Source of the DNA: Mucilaginibacter pankratovii
Lineage (GTDB): Bacteria; Bacteroidota; Bacteroidia; Sphingobacteriales; Sphingobacteriaceae
Reading direction: 5' to 3'
NCBI RefSeq assembly: GCF_014773265.1
Contig: NZ_JACWMY010000018.1
Coordinates: 31,640-95,639, forward strand
Length of the DNA stretch: 64,000 nt
The number at the start of each line of letters is the position of its first letter. Position 1 is the first letter of the stretch. This document shows, piece by piece, positions 15,279-24,140 of the stretch. A program made the position numbers and the translations under genes. The notes beneath the pieces are model-generated. The model did no database searches. It was not told where the DNA came from and was given only the letters and a program-made list of their open reading frames with translations.

Positions 15279-15770
15279 CTACGCCCTCATATTAATATAC
15301 TGCATCGGCTGGCCAAAGTCTTCGGTGCGGCACAGGCTGATCACGGCTTGCAAGTCGTCTATCTTTTTGGCGGTAACACGCACCTGGTCGTTCATTATAG
15401 CAGCTTCAACCTTTAACTTGCTGTCTTTTATCTTCTTTACAACCTTCTTGGCCACCTCTTTATCAATGCCTTCCTTTATCTTAACTTCCTTACGGATCAT
15501 GTTGCCTGATGCGTATTGGTCCTTACCAAAATCAAGTGCTTGTGGGTCAAGCTGCTGTTTAGACATGCGGCTGATGATAGAATCGATGATCGCTTTCAGA
15601 CGCATATCGTTTTCGGTAACTATAGTTATCTCGTTGGTTTTTTTGTCGAGGTCGATAGTGCTTTTGCTGCCGTTAAAATCGTAACGGTTCAGGATCTCTT
15701 TTTTAGCGGTGTTGATAGCGTTGTCCAGCGTTTGGCCGTCTATCTTGCTTACAATATCAAATGAAGGCAT
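15279..15770 (-). CDS. yajQ: YajQ family nucleotide-binding protein
   Basis: 163 residues, the family length. Start MPSFDIVSKIDGQTLDNAIN, the NRYDFNGSKSTID block and LDFGKDQYASGNMIRKEV are typical. YajQ proteins bind nucleic acid or, in some bacteria, cyclic di-GMP; the ligand here is unknown. A good promoter (TAGCTTTG at 15790-15797) precedes it. Convergent with hsp20. Confidence 0.94.
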   Translation of the reverse strand: MPSFDIVSKIDGQTLDNAINTAKKEILNRYDFNGSKSTIDLDKKTNEITIVTENDMRLKAIIDSIISRMSKQQLDPQALDFGKDQYASGNMIRKEVKIKEGIDKEVAKKVVKKIKDSKLKVEAAIMNDQVRVTAKKIDDLQAVISLCRTEDFGQPMQYINMRA

Positions 15771-15789
15771 AATTTGTGGTTTTGTGTTG

Positions 15790-15822
15790 CAAAGCTAATG
15801 TAAGATTTGCATAAGCTGTAAA
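15790..15822 (-). promoter_or_regulatory. Promoter of yajQ
   Basis: Minus-strand TAGCTTTG (exact TAnnTTTG) about 20 bases before the ATG, with TTTA as -33 element 21 bases further upstream. Confidence 0.5.
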
Positions 15823-15911
15823 CTATAATACAGATATTTGGTTTACCTGCTTTGTATACATTACAATAATTTAATATTATCTTAACAAATAAAAAAGCAG
15901 ATTTGTGCTTT

Positions 15912-17966
15912 ATGGATACTAAAAACATTCCGTTAGTTAACAGGGAAATAAGCTGGCTATATTTTAACGACAGAGTTTTGCAGGAAGCTGCCGACCCAAC
16001 CGTGCCCCTTATAGAACGTGTAAAGTTTTTAGCCATCTTCAGCAGCAACCTGGATGAGTTTTACAGGGTGCGCGTGGCCACCCTGACGCGCCTGAGCAAC
16101 CTGAACGAAAAGGCGAAGGAAATACTGGGTTACAACCCCAAAAAGCTGCTGAACCAGATCAAAAACATTGTAGTAAAGCAGGAGAAGAAATTCAATAACC
16201 TGTATGAAAATATCATTGTAAAAGAACTTGCCGAAGAAAAGATCTTTCTGTTGAACGATACTCAGCTGAATGTTACCCGCGGCGAGTTTGTGAAGGATTT
16301 TTTCCGCGAGCGCCTGTTGTCTACACTGGTACCAATAATGCTGGATGATGCCTTACCTATACCAGAACTGCGCGACAGGGCGATATACTTTTTTGTAAAG
16401 CTCACCAAAGGCAAGAAGTTTCGTTATGCGCTGATAGAGATACCGGATAACCTTTCGCGGTTTTTGGTACTGCCCGAGACTAATAAACTTAAATTTATTA
16501 TCCTGCTGGATGACATTATCCGCTATAGTTTGGAGGATATCTTCTTCATATTCGAGCACGATAGCATAGAGGCTTTTTCCATACAGCTCACCCGCGATGC
16601 GGAGCTCGACCTGGATAAGGAGGTAAGCGTGAAGTTTATAGATTCGCTGGCCAAGAGCCTGTTAAAGAGGCGCAAGGGCAAGCCAATGCGCCTGCTGTTT
16701 GATACAGAAATGCCGCCGGACATGCTGGGCTACCTGGTGAAGAAAATGCGCCTGCAGGGCGAGAATTTAATCCCTGGGAACCGATACCACAACTTTAAAA
16801 ATTTCATCAGCTTCCCCAATGTGGGGCGCCCCGAACTGGAATACACCAAAACCCGTGCATTGCCACTGGCGGGTTTATCCTTTGGCAAGAGCCTGATGGG
16901 GATGATAGCTAAGCGCGATTACCTCATCAGCACCCCGTACGAGTCGTTTGACTACGTGATTCACTTTTTGCGCGAGGCCGCAATCGATCCGAAAGTAAAA
17001 GAGATAAGCATCACCGTTTACCGCCTTGCCGAAAACTCCAAAATTATATACGCCCTCATTAACGCCGCCAAAAACGGCAAAAAGGTGAATTGCCTGGTAG
17101 AGCTGCGCGCCCGCTTTGATGAGCAGAACAATATTTATTGGAGTAACAGGCTGGAGGAAGAGGGTGTAAATGTGCTTTATGGTATCGATGGTTACAAAGT
17201 GCACTCAAAAATTTGCCTCGTAACCCGTATGGAAAAGGGCAAACCGGCGTATTACGGATGCCTGTCTACCGGTAATTTTAACGAGAAAACCGCGAAAATT
17301 TACGCTGACCATACGCTGCTAACCGCAGATAAAAGGATAACAGCCGATATGGTACATATATTTAAGGCACTGATAAAATTAACCCTGCCCAAAGACCTTA
17401 AGCACCTCATCGTATCACCGATAGATTCGCGCCCGGCTATTTACAAGCTCATTGATAACGAGATGAAATTGGCCAAAGCCGGTAAAAAGGCCTACATGAT
17501 ATTTAAAATGAACAGCCTTGCCGATGAACAATTGATAGCTAAACTGTACCAGGCAAGCAATGCAGGAGTAAAAATACAAATGATCATCCGGGGGATGTGT
17601 TGTTTGGTGTCCGGTATAAAAGGCTTTAGCGAAAATATTGAAGTGATCAGTATTGTTGATAAATACCTGGAGCACGCACGCGTGCACATTTATGGCAACG
17701 GCGGTAACGAACTGATATACCTCACCTCTGCCGATTTCATGACCCGCAATATTGATAACAGGGTAGAAGTTGGCTTTCCTATTTACGATACTAACCTGCG
17801 CCAGGAGATACGCGATATCATCAATATACAATTAAGCGATAACACCAAGGCCCGCGTAATAACCGGAAGCAGCCTGAATAAATACCATAAAACCAAGGCC
17901 GAAACCTTAACGCGCGCCCAGATAGATATTTATAATTACCTTAAAACAAAAACAACTACAAATTGA
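15912..17966 (+). CDS. ppk1: Polyphosphate kinase 1
   Basis: 684 residues, the usual PPK1 size. It polymerises the gamma-phosphate of ATP into polyphosphate. The N-terminal domain starts NREISWLYFNDRVLQEA and contains FSSNLDEFYRVR; the two phospholipase D-like domains carry the phosphohistidine region YGIDGYKVHSK (His431) and HARVHIYGNGG (His588/His592). The ATG at 15912 is chosen over a TTG at 15903 because a CAGATTTG promoter-like box overlaps the latter. The stop overlaps the next start by four bases, coupling synthesis with a polyphosphatase. Confidence 0.97.
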   Translation: MDTKNIPLVNREISWLYFNDRVLQEAADPTVPLIERVKFLAIFSSNLDEFYRVRVATLTRLSNLNEKAKEILGYNPKKLLNQIKNIVVKQEKKFNNLYENIIVKELAEEKIFLLNDTQLNVTRGEFVKDFFRERLLSTLVPIMLDDALPIPELRDRAIYFFVKLTKGKKFRYALIEIPDNLSRFLVLPETNKLKFIILLDDIIRYSLEDIFFIFEHDSIEAFSIQLTRDAELDLDKEVSVKFIDSLAKSLLKRRKGKPMRLLFDTEMPPDMLGYLVKKMRLQGENLIPGNRYHNFKNFISFPNVGRPELEYTKTRALPLAGLSFGKSLMGMIAKRDYLISTPYESFDYVIHFLREAAIDPKVKEISITVYRLAENSKIIYALINAAKNGKKVNCLVELRARFDEQNNIYWSNRLEEEGVNVLYGIDGYKVHSKICLVTRMEKGKPAYYGCLSTGNFNEKTAKIYADHTLLTADKRITADMVHIFKALIKLTLPKDLKHLIVSPIDSRPAIYKLIDNEMKLAKAGKKAYMIFKMNSLADEQLIAKLYQASNAGVKIQMIIRGMCCLVSGIKGFSENIEVISIVDKYLEHARVHIYGNGGNELIYLTSADFMTRNIDNRVEVGFPIYDTNLRQEIRDIINIQLSDNTKARVITGSSLNKYHKTKAETLTRAQIDIYNYLKTKTTTN

Positions 17967-18844
17967 GATACGCTGCAATTGATGTTGGCTCCAACGCAGT
18001 AAGGCTGCTGATAGCCAATATTATAGAAAATAACGGTTCGGTTTCCTTTAAAAAAAACACATTGGTGCGGGTGCCCGTACGCCTTGGCGACGATGCCTTC
18101 CTCAATAAACATATCTCTGATAAAAAGGCCGACGACCTGGTAAAATCTATGCAGGCGTTTAAAAACCTGATGGACGTTTTTAAGGTAACCGATTATATGG
18201 CCTGCGCCACATCGGCCATGCGCGAAGCGGATAACGGCCAGGAAGTTGCCGACCGTATAAAAACCGAAGCCGGCATAGACCTACAAATTGTACACGGCCA
18301 AAGCGAAGCGGAAATTATCTACGCCAGCCATGCCGAGATCAACATAGATAAGGATAAAAACTACCTGTATATTGATGTTGGTGGCGGTAGTACCGAACTT
18401 TCGCTGTTCTCGCGTGGCGAATTGCAGGCATCGCAATCGTTCAATTTGGGTACTATCCGTATCCTGGATAATCAGGATAAAGAAGAAACCTGGAACGAGA
18501 TGAAAGATTTTATCCGCGAGCACACCCGCCATCATAAAAATATTTTCGGCATCGGTACAGGTGGCAACATCAATAAGCTGTACAAGCTCTCCAACGAGAA
18601 GGATGGCGCGCCGCTTACCTACGCTAAGTTAAAATCGCTGTACAATTACCTCGATTCATTTTCGATGAAAGAACGTATCAATGTGCTGGGCCTAAACCAG
18701 GACAGGGCCGACGTAATTATCCCCGCCTGCGAGATCTATTTAACCGTTTTAAAGTGTGCCAATATCAAAAGTATGTACGTACCAACGGTGGGTATGGTCG
18801 ACGGTATCATTCAAACACTTATCGATAAAAACCAAAAGGTATAG
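17963..18844 (+). CDS. Ppx/GppA family phosphatase, short form
   Basis: 293 residues, so only the actin-like (ASKHA) domains are present; E. coli Ppx has about 510 residues with an extra HD-like C-terminal domain. Motifs: AAIDVGSNAVRLL, CATSAMREADNG, DVGGGSTELSLF. Such proteins hydrolyse polyphosphate from the ends or ppGpp-related pentaphosphate. It starts with TTG overlapping the stop of ppk1, so the two are translated together. An unusually strong pairing of kinase and hydrolase on one message. Confidence 0.9.
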   Translation: MRYAAIDVGSNAVRLLIANIIENNGSVSFKKNTLVRVPVRLGDDAFLNKHISDKKADDLVKSMQAFKNLMDVFKVTDYMACATSAMREADNGQEVADRIKTEAGIDLQIVHGQSEAEIIYASHAEINIDKDKNYLYIDVGGGSTELSLFSRGELQASQSFNLGTIRILDNQDKEETWNEMKDFIREHTRHHKNIFGIGTGGNINKLYKLSNEKDGAPLTYAKLKSLYNYLDSFSMKERINVLGLNQDRADVIIPACEIYLTVLKCANIKSMYVPTVGMVDGIIQTLIDKNQKV

Positions 18845-18865
18845 CGTTAAATTTATTTAAAATAA

Positions 18866-18899
18866 TTGTTTAGAAATTAAGAAACTGTTGTTATATTTG
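18866..18899 (+). promoter_or_regulatory. Promoter of a short non-coding unit
   Basis: TTG at 18866-18868 and TATATTTG (exact TAnnTTTG) at 18892-18899, 23 bases apart, just downstream of ppx. Transcription would begin about 18905 and run into the terminator at 18970. Confidence 0.55.
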
Positions 18900-18904
18900 T
18901 AGTG

Positions 18905-18970
18905 CCCGCTCAAAGGGCATGTTTTTCATAGGTAGATGTAGGGTCGAGAACTTGTTTTCGACCCTTTTTT
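18905..18970 (+). ncRNA. Candidate small RNA of about 65 nucleotides
   Basis: Between ppx and ubiX a promoter-like sequence is followed by a hairpin (GCCCGCTCAAAGGGC), a short single-stranded part (ATGTTTTTCATAGGTAGATGTA) and a terminator hairpin with T-run. The ATG at 18919 opens only a trivial frame. The ubiX promoter has its own -33 element on the terminator T-tract, so this unit is not simply the ubiX leader. Existence is inferred only from signal arrangement. Confidence 0.4.
18941..18970 (+). terminator. Rho-independent terminator of the small unit
   Basis: Stem GGGTCGA / TCGACCC with a loop of about nine bases, followed by TTTTTT. It would also stop read-through from ppk1-ppx. Confidence 0.85.
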
Positions 18971-18998
18971 GTGCCCTAACATTTGTTGCTTAAGTTTG
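18968..18998 (+). promoter_or_regulatory. Promoter of ubiX
   Basis: TTTG at 18968-18971 and TAAGTTTG at 18991-18998, 19 bases apart: a complete Bacteroidota-type promoter. The -7 box ends nine bases before the ATG at 19007, so the leader is only a few bases long. Confidence 0.65.
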
Positions 18999-19006
18999 TT
19001 GCCAGG

Positions 19007-19573
19007 ATGATGAAGAGAAAAATTGTAGTGGCCGTAACCGGCGCAAGCGGGGCGATATATGCTAAACTATTGCTGGATAAGCTGTTGTCCCTGCAAACCC
19101 AGGTAGCAGAAGTTGTCGTGGTGATGTCTGACAACGCTAAACAGGTTTGGGAATTTGAACTGGATAATAACGATCATCAAGCCTATCCCTTTAAATTCTA
19201 CGCAAAAAACGATTTTATGGCTCCCTTTGCTTCGGGCTCGGCCAAATTCGATACCATGGTTGTCGTTCCCTGCTCCATGGGTACCCTGGGCAGAATAGCT
19301 TCCGGCGTGTCTGACGACCTGATAACCCGGGCCGCCGATGTGATATTAAAAGAGCGCCGTAAGCTGATCCTGGTAGCCCGTGATACACCGTTCAATCTCA
19401 TCCATATCCGCAATATGCAAACGGTAACCGAAGCGGGCGGTATTATTTGCCCTGCTATACCATCGTATTACAGCAAGCCAAAAACCATAGAGGAACTGGC
19501 CATGACGGTAGTAAGCCGCGTGATAGACCTTGTTGGGTTAGAAAACGAAAGTTACCGGTGGGAGGGGATCTGA
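19007..19573 (+). CDS. ubiX: Flavin prenyltransferase UbiX
   Basis: 188 residues. UbiX attaches dimethylallyl phosphate to FMN to make prenyl-FMN for UbiD-type decarboxylases. The Rossmann-like start IVVAVTGASGAIYAKLL, VVPCSMGTLGRIASGVSDDLITRAADV and the C-terminal ARDTPFNLIHIRNM are the family blocks. ATG codons at 19007 and 19010 are in frame and equivalent; longer starts fall in the promoter. No ubiD is in this window, so its client enzyme is elsewhere. Confidence 0.94.
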   Translation: MMKRKIVVAVTGASGAIYAKLLLDKLLSLQTQVAEVVVVMSDNAKQVWEFELDNNDHQAYPFKFYAKNDFMAPFASGSAKFDTMVVVPCSMGTLGRIASGVSDDLITRAADVILKERRKLILVARDTPFNLIHIRNMQTVTEAGGIICPAIPSYYSKPKTIEELAMTVVSRVIDLVGLENESYRWEGI

Positions 19574-19623
19574 TTTTGATTAATTAAATTGCTGAAAAGA
19601 TTTTCGGTAACGTCAATTTTTTC

Positions 19624-19654
19624 TTGATGATGTACCCTCAAATAATTAAATTTG
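19624..19654 (+). promoter_or_regulatory. Promoter of the S41 peptidase gene
   Basis: TTG at 19624-19626 and TAAATTTG at 19647-19654, 20 bases apart, ending 23 bases before the ATG at 19678. Confidence 0.55.
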
Positions 19655-19677
19655 AGTTTAAACACCTACCTCATCTT

Positions 19678-21063
19678 ATGAAAAAGATCTACTGCCTTGT
19701 TTTACTACTTTCGGCACTAAACTACCGTGCTGCTTTTGCCCAAATAGATACAGTTGCCAATATCCCTACGGAAGATAAACTGTACGGACTGAGCAAATTT
19801 TGGTCGGAAGTGAATGCCAACTTTGCTTATTTCGATCATGCAAAAGTAAATTGGGACAGCACGTACCGTGCCTACATCCCCAAAGTTATCGCCACCAAAA
19901 ACACCTGGGAGTATTACATGCTGATGCAGCGTTTTTGTGCGTTGCTAAAGGACGGGCACACCGGCGTTGGGTTCCCCGAGAAATTACTCACGCATAAATC
20001 GAGGTATAAGTGGATCTACATCGAAAATTTTAACAAGAAATTCATCATCACCGATATTCCGGTTCAGTATAAAGATTTGGTTCCGCTGGGCTCGGAGGTA
20101 GTAAGCGTAAATGGCGTCCCCGCAAAAGAATATGCCGAAAAGGAACTGATACCCTATATCAGCTCATCAACCGAGCATGTACTTTGGAATACCGCTGCGG
20201 CCATGATGTTTTACGGTACGGATTCAACCAAATTATTCCATCTGAAGCTGAAAACGCCGCAGGGCAAGGTGATACCTTATGATTACCAGTTTCATACCTA
20301 TGGCACCAAATGGGTGAGGCGTAATGGCAGTACACCCTGGAAAATGATGGATTTTAAGGTGATGGATGGCATTGGTTATGTAAAGCTGAACACTTTTGGC
20401 GATGAAAAGATCGACAGCGCGTTTAAAAGCATCGTGCCGCAATTGTACGCTTGTAAAGGGGTTATTTTAGATATCCGCGACAACGGCGGCGGCGACACGG
20501 GCGTGGGCGCAGAGATATTAAAATACTTTACCGATAAGAAATTGCTGGTAGGCTCGGCGTGGAAAACCCGCGATAACCTGTCGTCGTTTAAGGCTTGGGG
20601 TTATTATCAATCAAAAGATACTTCTAAAAAAGCCCTAACCGCCTGGCAGAAAAAGGCGCTGGATTCTTATAAAGGCAATTACTGGTACCAGGGTGATACC
20701 ATGACCTTTGAGAATGATGTAAAAGAAAAAAAGATCACCACGCCGTTAATTGTGCTCACGGGCAATAACACAGCCTCAGCTGCCGAAGACTTTTTAATTA
20801 TCTTGGATGGCTTAAGAGGCCGGGCCACTACCATGGGGCAGCGCACTTTTGGCAGTACCGGGCAGCCGCTCCCTATCAGTCTGCCGGGATTGTCCGACGG
20901 CCGCATCTGTACCAAACGTGATACTTACCCCGATGGGCGCGACTTTGTTGGCGTTGGCGTTATCCCGGATATTGAGATAGCACGCAACCCCAGCGATGTA
21001 ATTGCAGGCACCGATACCGTATTGCAGGCTGCGCTTAAAGAGATGAATAAGAAGACCAAATAG
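19678..21063 (+). CDS. S41 family (tail-specific) peptidase, secreted
   Basis: 461 residues. A signal peptide (MKKIYCLVLLLSALNYRAAFAQ) precedes an N-terminal region with ALLKDGHTGVGF, a PDZ-like middle (LGSEVVSVNGVPAKEY), and the C-terminal S41 catalytic part: LDIRDNGGGDTG and the nucleophile Ser367 in NTASAAEDF, followed by GQRTFGSTGQPL. S41 enzymes cleave proteins near C termini in the periplasm. The ATG at 19678 gives a clean signal peptide and follows a good promoter; a longer start at 19624 would be inside that promoter. Not in an operon. Confidence 0.92.
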   Translation: MKKIYCLVLLLSALNYRAAFAQIDTVANIPTEDKLYGLSKFWSEVNANFAYFDHAKVNWDSTYRAYIPKVIATKNTWEYYMLMQRFCALLKDGHTGVGFPEKLLTHKSRYKWIYIENFNKKFIITDIPVQYKDLVPLGSEVVSVNGVPAKEYAEKELIPYISSSTEHVLWNTAAAMMFYGTDSTKLFHLKLKTPQGKVIPYDYQFHTYGTKWVRRNGSTPWKMMDFKVMDGIGYVKLNTFGDEKIDSAFKSIVPQLYACKGVILDIRDNGGGDTGVGAEILKYFTDKKLLVGSAWKTRDNLSSFKAWGYYQSKDTSKKALTAWQKKALDSYKGNYWYQGDTMTFENDVKEKKITTPLIVLTGNNTASAAEDFLIILDGLRGRATTMGQRTFGSTGQPLPISLPGLSDGRICTKRDTYPDGRDFVGVGVIPDIEIARNPSDVIAGTDTVLQAALKEMNKKTK

Positions 21064-21097
21064 AGGAAAAGGAGATTGTTTTTACATTTCCATTAAC

Positions 21098-21133
21098 TAA
21101 CTAATCTCTAACAGCTAATTAACTAATCTCTAA
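21098..21133 (+). repeat. Two direct 14-base repeats before mtaB
   Basis: TAACTAATCTCTAA occurs at 21098 and again at 21120, a 22-base period (two helical turns), directly upstream of the mtaB promoter box. Possibly a regulatory double site, or simple slippage. Confidence 0.55.
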
Positions 21134-21139
21134 AAAACG

Positions 21140-21147
21140 TATCTTTG
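21140..21147 (+). promoter_or_regulatory. -7 promoter box of mtaB
   Basis: TATCTTTG, exact TAnnTTTG, ending 10 bases before the ATG at 21158. Confidence 0.5.
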
Positions 21148-21157
21148 CCGGCTGAAA

Positions 21158-22477
21158 ATGAATAAGAAAGTCGCATTTTATACGCTTGGTTGTAAGCTTA
21201 ACTACTCGGAGACGTCATCCATTGGCCGCCTGTTTACACAGGCCGGTTTCAATACCGTGGAGTTTAGTGATACGCCCGATGTGTTTGTAATAAACACCTG
21301 CTCGGTAACCGAGAACGCGGATAAAAAATGCAAAAAGATAGTAAAAGAGGCGCTTAAGATCTCGCCGAACGCTTACGTAACCATAGTGGGTTGCTACGCC
21401 CAGTTAAAACCAAAGGAAATTGCCGAAATACCTGGTGTGGATATGGTTTTGGGCGCTGCCGAGAAGTTTAGGATAGTGGAGTATCTTACTGATCTGACCA
21501 AGAACCCCAAGACATTAGTATATAACCAACCGGTAACCGAGGCAAACGAGTTTGTACCCTCATACTCTTTTGGCGATCGCACCCGTACCTTCCTGAAAGT
21601 TCAGGATGGCTGCGATTATTCGTGTACCTTTTGTACCATCCCGCTGGCCCGTGGGGCAAGCCGCAGCGATACCATTGAGAACGCGGTAGCACAGGCTATT
21701 CAAATAGCCGAATCGGGCGTAAAAGAAATTGTACTGACCGGTGTAAACCTCGGCGATTTCGGCATCCGTAATGGTAACCGCGAAGATAAATTCTTCGACC
21801 TGGTGAAAGCTTTAGATGAGGTGGAAGGCATCGAGCGTATCCGGATCTCTTCCATCGAGCCAAACCTGCTGAGCGATGAGATCATTGAATTTGTAAGCAC
21901 CTCCAAAAGGTTTGTGCCGCACTTTCATATCCCTCTGCAATCAGGTTCAGATAAAATTCTGGGGCTAATGCGCCGCCGTTACAGGCGCGACCTATATGCC
22001 AGTCGCGTTGCAAAAATAAAAGAGGTGATGCCGAACTGCTGCATTGGCGTGGATGTTATTGTGGGCTTCCCCGGCGAAACAAGGGAGGATTTTGTAGATA
22101 CTTACAATTTCCTGAACGGACTGGATGTTTCTTACCTGCACGTGTTCACCTATTCGGAAAGAGAAAATACCCCTGCGGCGGAAATGAAAGGTACTGTACC
22201 CGGCTCTGCACGCGCAGACAGGAGCAAGATGCTGCACATTTTATCTGACAAAAAACGCCGTGCATTTTACGAAACGCAATTAGGCAAAGCCGATGAGGTT
22301 TTGTTTGAAGGCGACATAAAAGATGGCTTTATGCACGGTTTTACCCGCAATTACGTTAAGGTAAAAGCCAAGTACGATCCTGTGCTGGTTAACGAAATAA
22401 AGACGGTGCATTTAACCGAAATTTCACCGGATGGTGATATGGAAATAACAGAAAGCGCAGAAATTTTAGTGCATTAA
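21158..22477 (+). CDS. mtaB: tRNA t6A37 methylthiotransferase MtaB
   Basis: 439 residues. It converts t6A37 to ms2t6A37 in tRNAs reading ANN codons, using two iron-sulfur clusters and S-adenosylmethionine. The N-terminal UPF0004 domain has FYTLGCKLNYSE, which separates MtaB from MiaB and RimO, and further Cys in NTCSV and VGCYAQ. The radical-SAM cluster is Cys152, Cys156 and Cys159 (CDYSCTFC). A TRAM-like domain closes the protein. Followed after 30 bases by lgt. Confidence 0.95.
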   Translation: MNKKVAFYTLGCKLNYSETSSIGRLFTQAGFNTVEFSDTPDVFVINTCSVTENADKKCKKIVKEALKISPNAYVTIVGCYAQLKPKEIAEIPGVDMVLGAAEKFRIVEYLTDLTKNPKTLVYNQPVTEANEFVPSYSFGDRTRTFLKVQDGCDYSCTFCTIPLARGASRSDTIENAVAQAIQIAESGVKEIVLTGVNLGDFGIRNGNREDKFFDLVKALDEVEGIERIRISSIEPNLLSDEIIEFVSTSKRFVPHFHIPLQSGSDKILGLMRRRYRRDLYASRVAKIKEVMPNCCIGVDVIVGFPGETREDFVDTYNFLNGLDVSYLHVFTYSERENTPAAEMKGTVPGSARADRSKMLHILSDKKRRAFYETQLGKADEVLFEGDIKDGFMHGFTRNYVKVKAKYDPVLVNEIKTVHLTEISPDGDMEITESAEILVH

Positions 22478-22507
22478 ACCTATATTCGCCCTCACAAATA
22501 CCAGCCA

Positions 22508-23680
22508 ATGTTTCCAACCATATCCTCGCTTTTACAATACTTTTTCGGGATCAATATCCCTTTACCTATACAAACTTTCGGCTTTTTTGTGGCGCTGGCT
22601 TTTATGGCCGCCTATTGGGCCTTTACACAGGAATTTAAGCGTAAAGAGAAAGCGGGATACATCAAATCTTTCGAAAAAGACGTGATGGTTGGCGAACCCG
22701 TTTCTACCGGAGAATTGGTGGGTAACGGGATTTTTGGATTTATCTTCGGCTTTAAAGTGGTAGATGCCGCCATGAATTATTCGGCCTTGATCGATAGTCC
22801 GCAAGAGTTTCTATTGTCCCTGCGTGGCAGTTGGGTAGGCGGTATCGCATTTGCCGCGGGTTTTGCTTACTGGGCGTACTACGAGGCAAAAAAACAACAA
22901 TTACCAAAGCCGGAAAAACGCAGGATAACTGTGCATCCTCACGAGCTAATGGGCAGCATATTACTTTGGGCGGCCGTTTTTGGTTTTGCCGGGGCTAAAA
23001 TATTCAATGCGCTCGAAAACTGGGGCGAGTTTATGAAAGATCCGGTAGGTATGCTCATTGGCTTTAGCGGCTTAACCTTTTACGGCGGACTGATCTGCGG
23101 TGGCGCAGCTGTATTATATATCGCCAACAAACACAATGTAAAGCCGCTTGATATGCTGGATATTGGTGCGGCAGGCGTAATGCTTGCCTATGCGCTGGGT
23201 AGGGTAGGCTGCCAAATGTCTGGTGATGGTGACTGGGGGATACCTAACCTTGCGGCAAAGCCTGGTTGGTTGAGTTGGGCACCTGATTGGATGTGGTCGT
23301 TCAAGTTCCCGCATAACGTAAACGAAGTTGACCCGGGTAACCGTATTGCCGATTGTGTTGGCAAATTTTGTAACGAATTGAGGCTGCCGGTTTACCCCAC
23401 ATCGTTCTACGAATCAGTTATATGCCTTTTGCTGTTCTTCTTCATTTGGAAGATTCGCCACAATATTAAAGCGCCCGGCGTTTTGTTTGGTATTTATATG
23501 ATACTTGCTGGTATAGAGCGCTTTACAATAGAGCTAATTCGTGTAAACACCAAATACGTAGTTGCGGGCATCCCGTTTACCCAGGCAGAACTGATATCGC
23601 TTATTATGGTATTAGGTGGTGCAGCGCTAATCTACTTTGGTACGGTGCGCTACAAAAAGTCGCCGGTTGCGCATGGCTAA
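22508..23680 (+). CDS. lgt: Prolipoprotein diacylglyceryl transferase
   Basis: 390 residues, longer than the ~290 of E. coli because of insertions typical for Bacteroidota. It transfers diacylglycerol from phosphatidylglycerol to the lipobox Cys of prolipoproteins, the first step for the many lipoproteins in this window. Seven or so membrane segments, the Lgt signature GRVGCQMSGDGDWG and the YPTSFYES block are visible. It overlaps the GtrA gene by eight bases. Confidence 0.95.
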   Translation: MFPTISSLLQYFFGINIPLPIQTFGFFVALAFMAAYWAFTQEFKRKEKAGYIKSFEKDVMVGEPVSTGELVGNGIFGFIFGFKVVDAAMNYSALIDSPQEFLLSLRGSWVGGIAFAAGFAYWAYYEAKKQQLPKPEKRRITVHPHELMGSILLWAAVFGFAGAKIFNALENWGEFMKDPVGMLIGFSGLTFYGGLICGGAAVLYIANKHNVKPLDMLDIGAAGVMLAYALGRVGCQMSGDGDWGIPNLAAKPGWLSWAPDWMWSFKFPHNVNEVDPGNRIADCVGKFCNELRLPVYPTSFYESVICLLLFFFIWKIRHNIKAPGVLFGIYMILAGIERFTIELIRVNTKYVVAGIPFTQAELISLIMVLGGAALIYFGTVRYKKSPVAHG

Positions 23681-24140
23681 AAGGCTTTGGTATAAAATAA
23701 GTATTAGCCATATTATGAGGTTCCTGCTTTCGGCAAGTGCCGGTTTTTTGATAGATATGTCGGCCTTTTACCTGTTATTCCACTATACATTTGTGAAAGA
23801 AAGCTACAGGATGTTTTCGTTTCCTGTGCGGAATTCATCGGTATCGCTAACCATTTCCTATACTTTGGGTGTTATTGTCAATTTTTTAATGACCAAATAC
23901 CTGGTGTTTAACGAGTCGAAATTATCACCGGCAAAACAGTTCGGCAGGTTTGCAACCGTGGCCTTTATTGGTTTTTTTGCTAACCTCGGTGTATTGAAGA
24001 TATTGATACAGCAGCTAAATATTTATCCGCCATATGCACGCATAGGTGCCGCATTAAGTTTATTTGTAGCAAGCTATTTTGTACATAAAGTATTTTCGTT
24101 CAGTTTATCCTTACGTCAACATCAACCAAATGAAGCTTAA
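23673..24140 (+). CDS. GtrA-like membrane protein
   Basis: About 155 residues with four predicted membrane helices, beginning FLLSASAGFLIDMSAFYLLF and ending RIGAALSLFVASYFVHKVFSF. GtrA family proteins are thought to flip lipid-linked sugars across the inner membrane. The ATG at 23673 overlaps the lgt stop; a later ATG at 23715 is possible. The end overlaps the inositol monophosphatase start by 11 bases. Confidence 0.85.
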   Translation: MAKRLWYKISISHIMRFLLSASAGFLIDMSAFYLLFHYTFVKESYRMFSFPVRNSSVSLTISYTLGVIVNFLMTKYLVFNESKLSPAKQFGRFATVAFIGFFANLGVLKILIQQLNIYPPYARIGAALSLFVASYFVHKVFSFSLSLRQHQPNEA

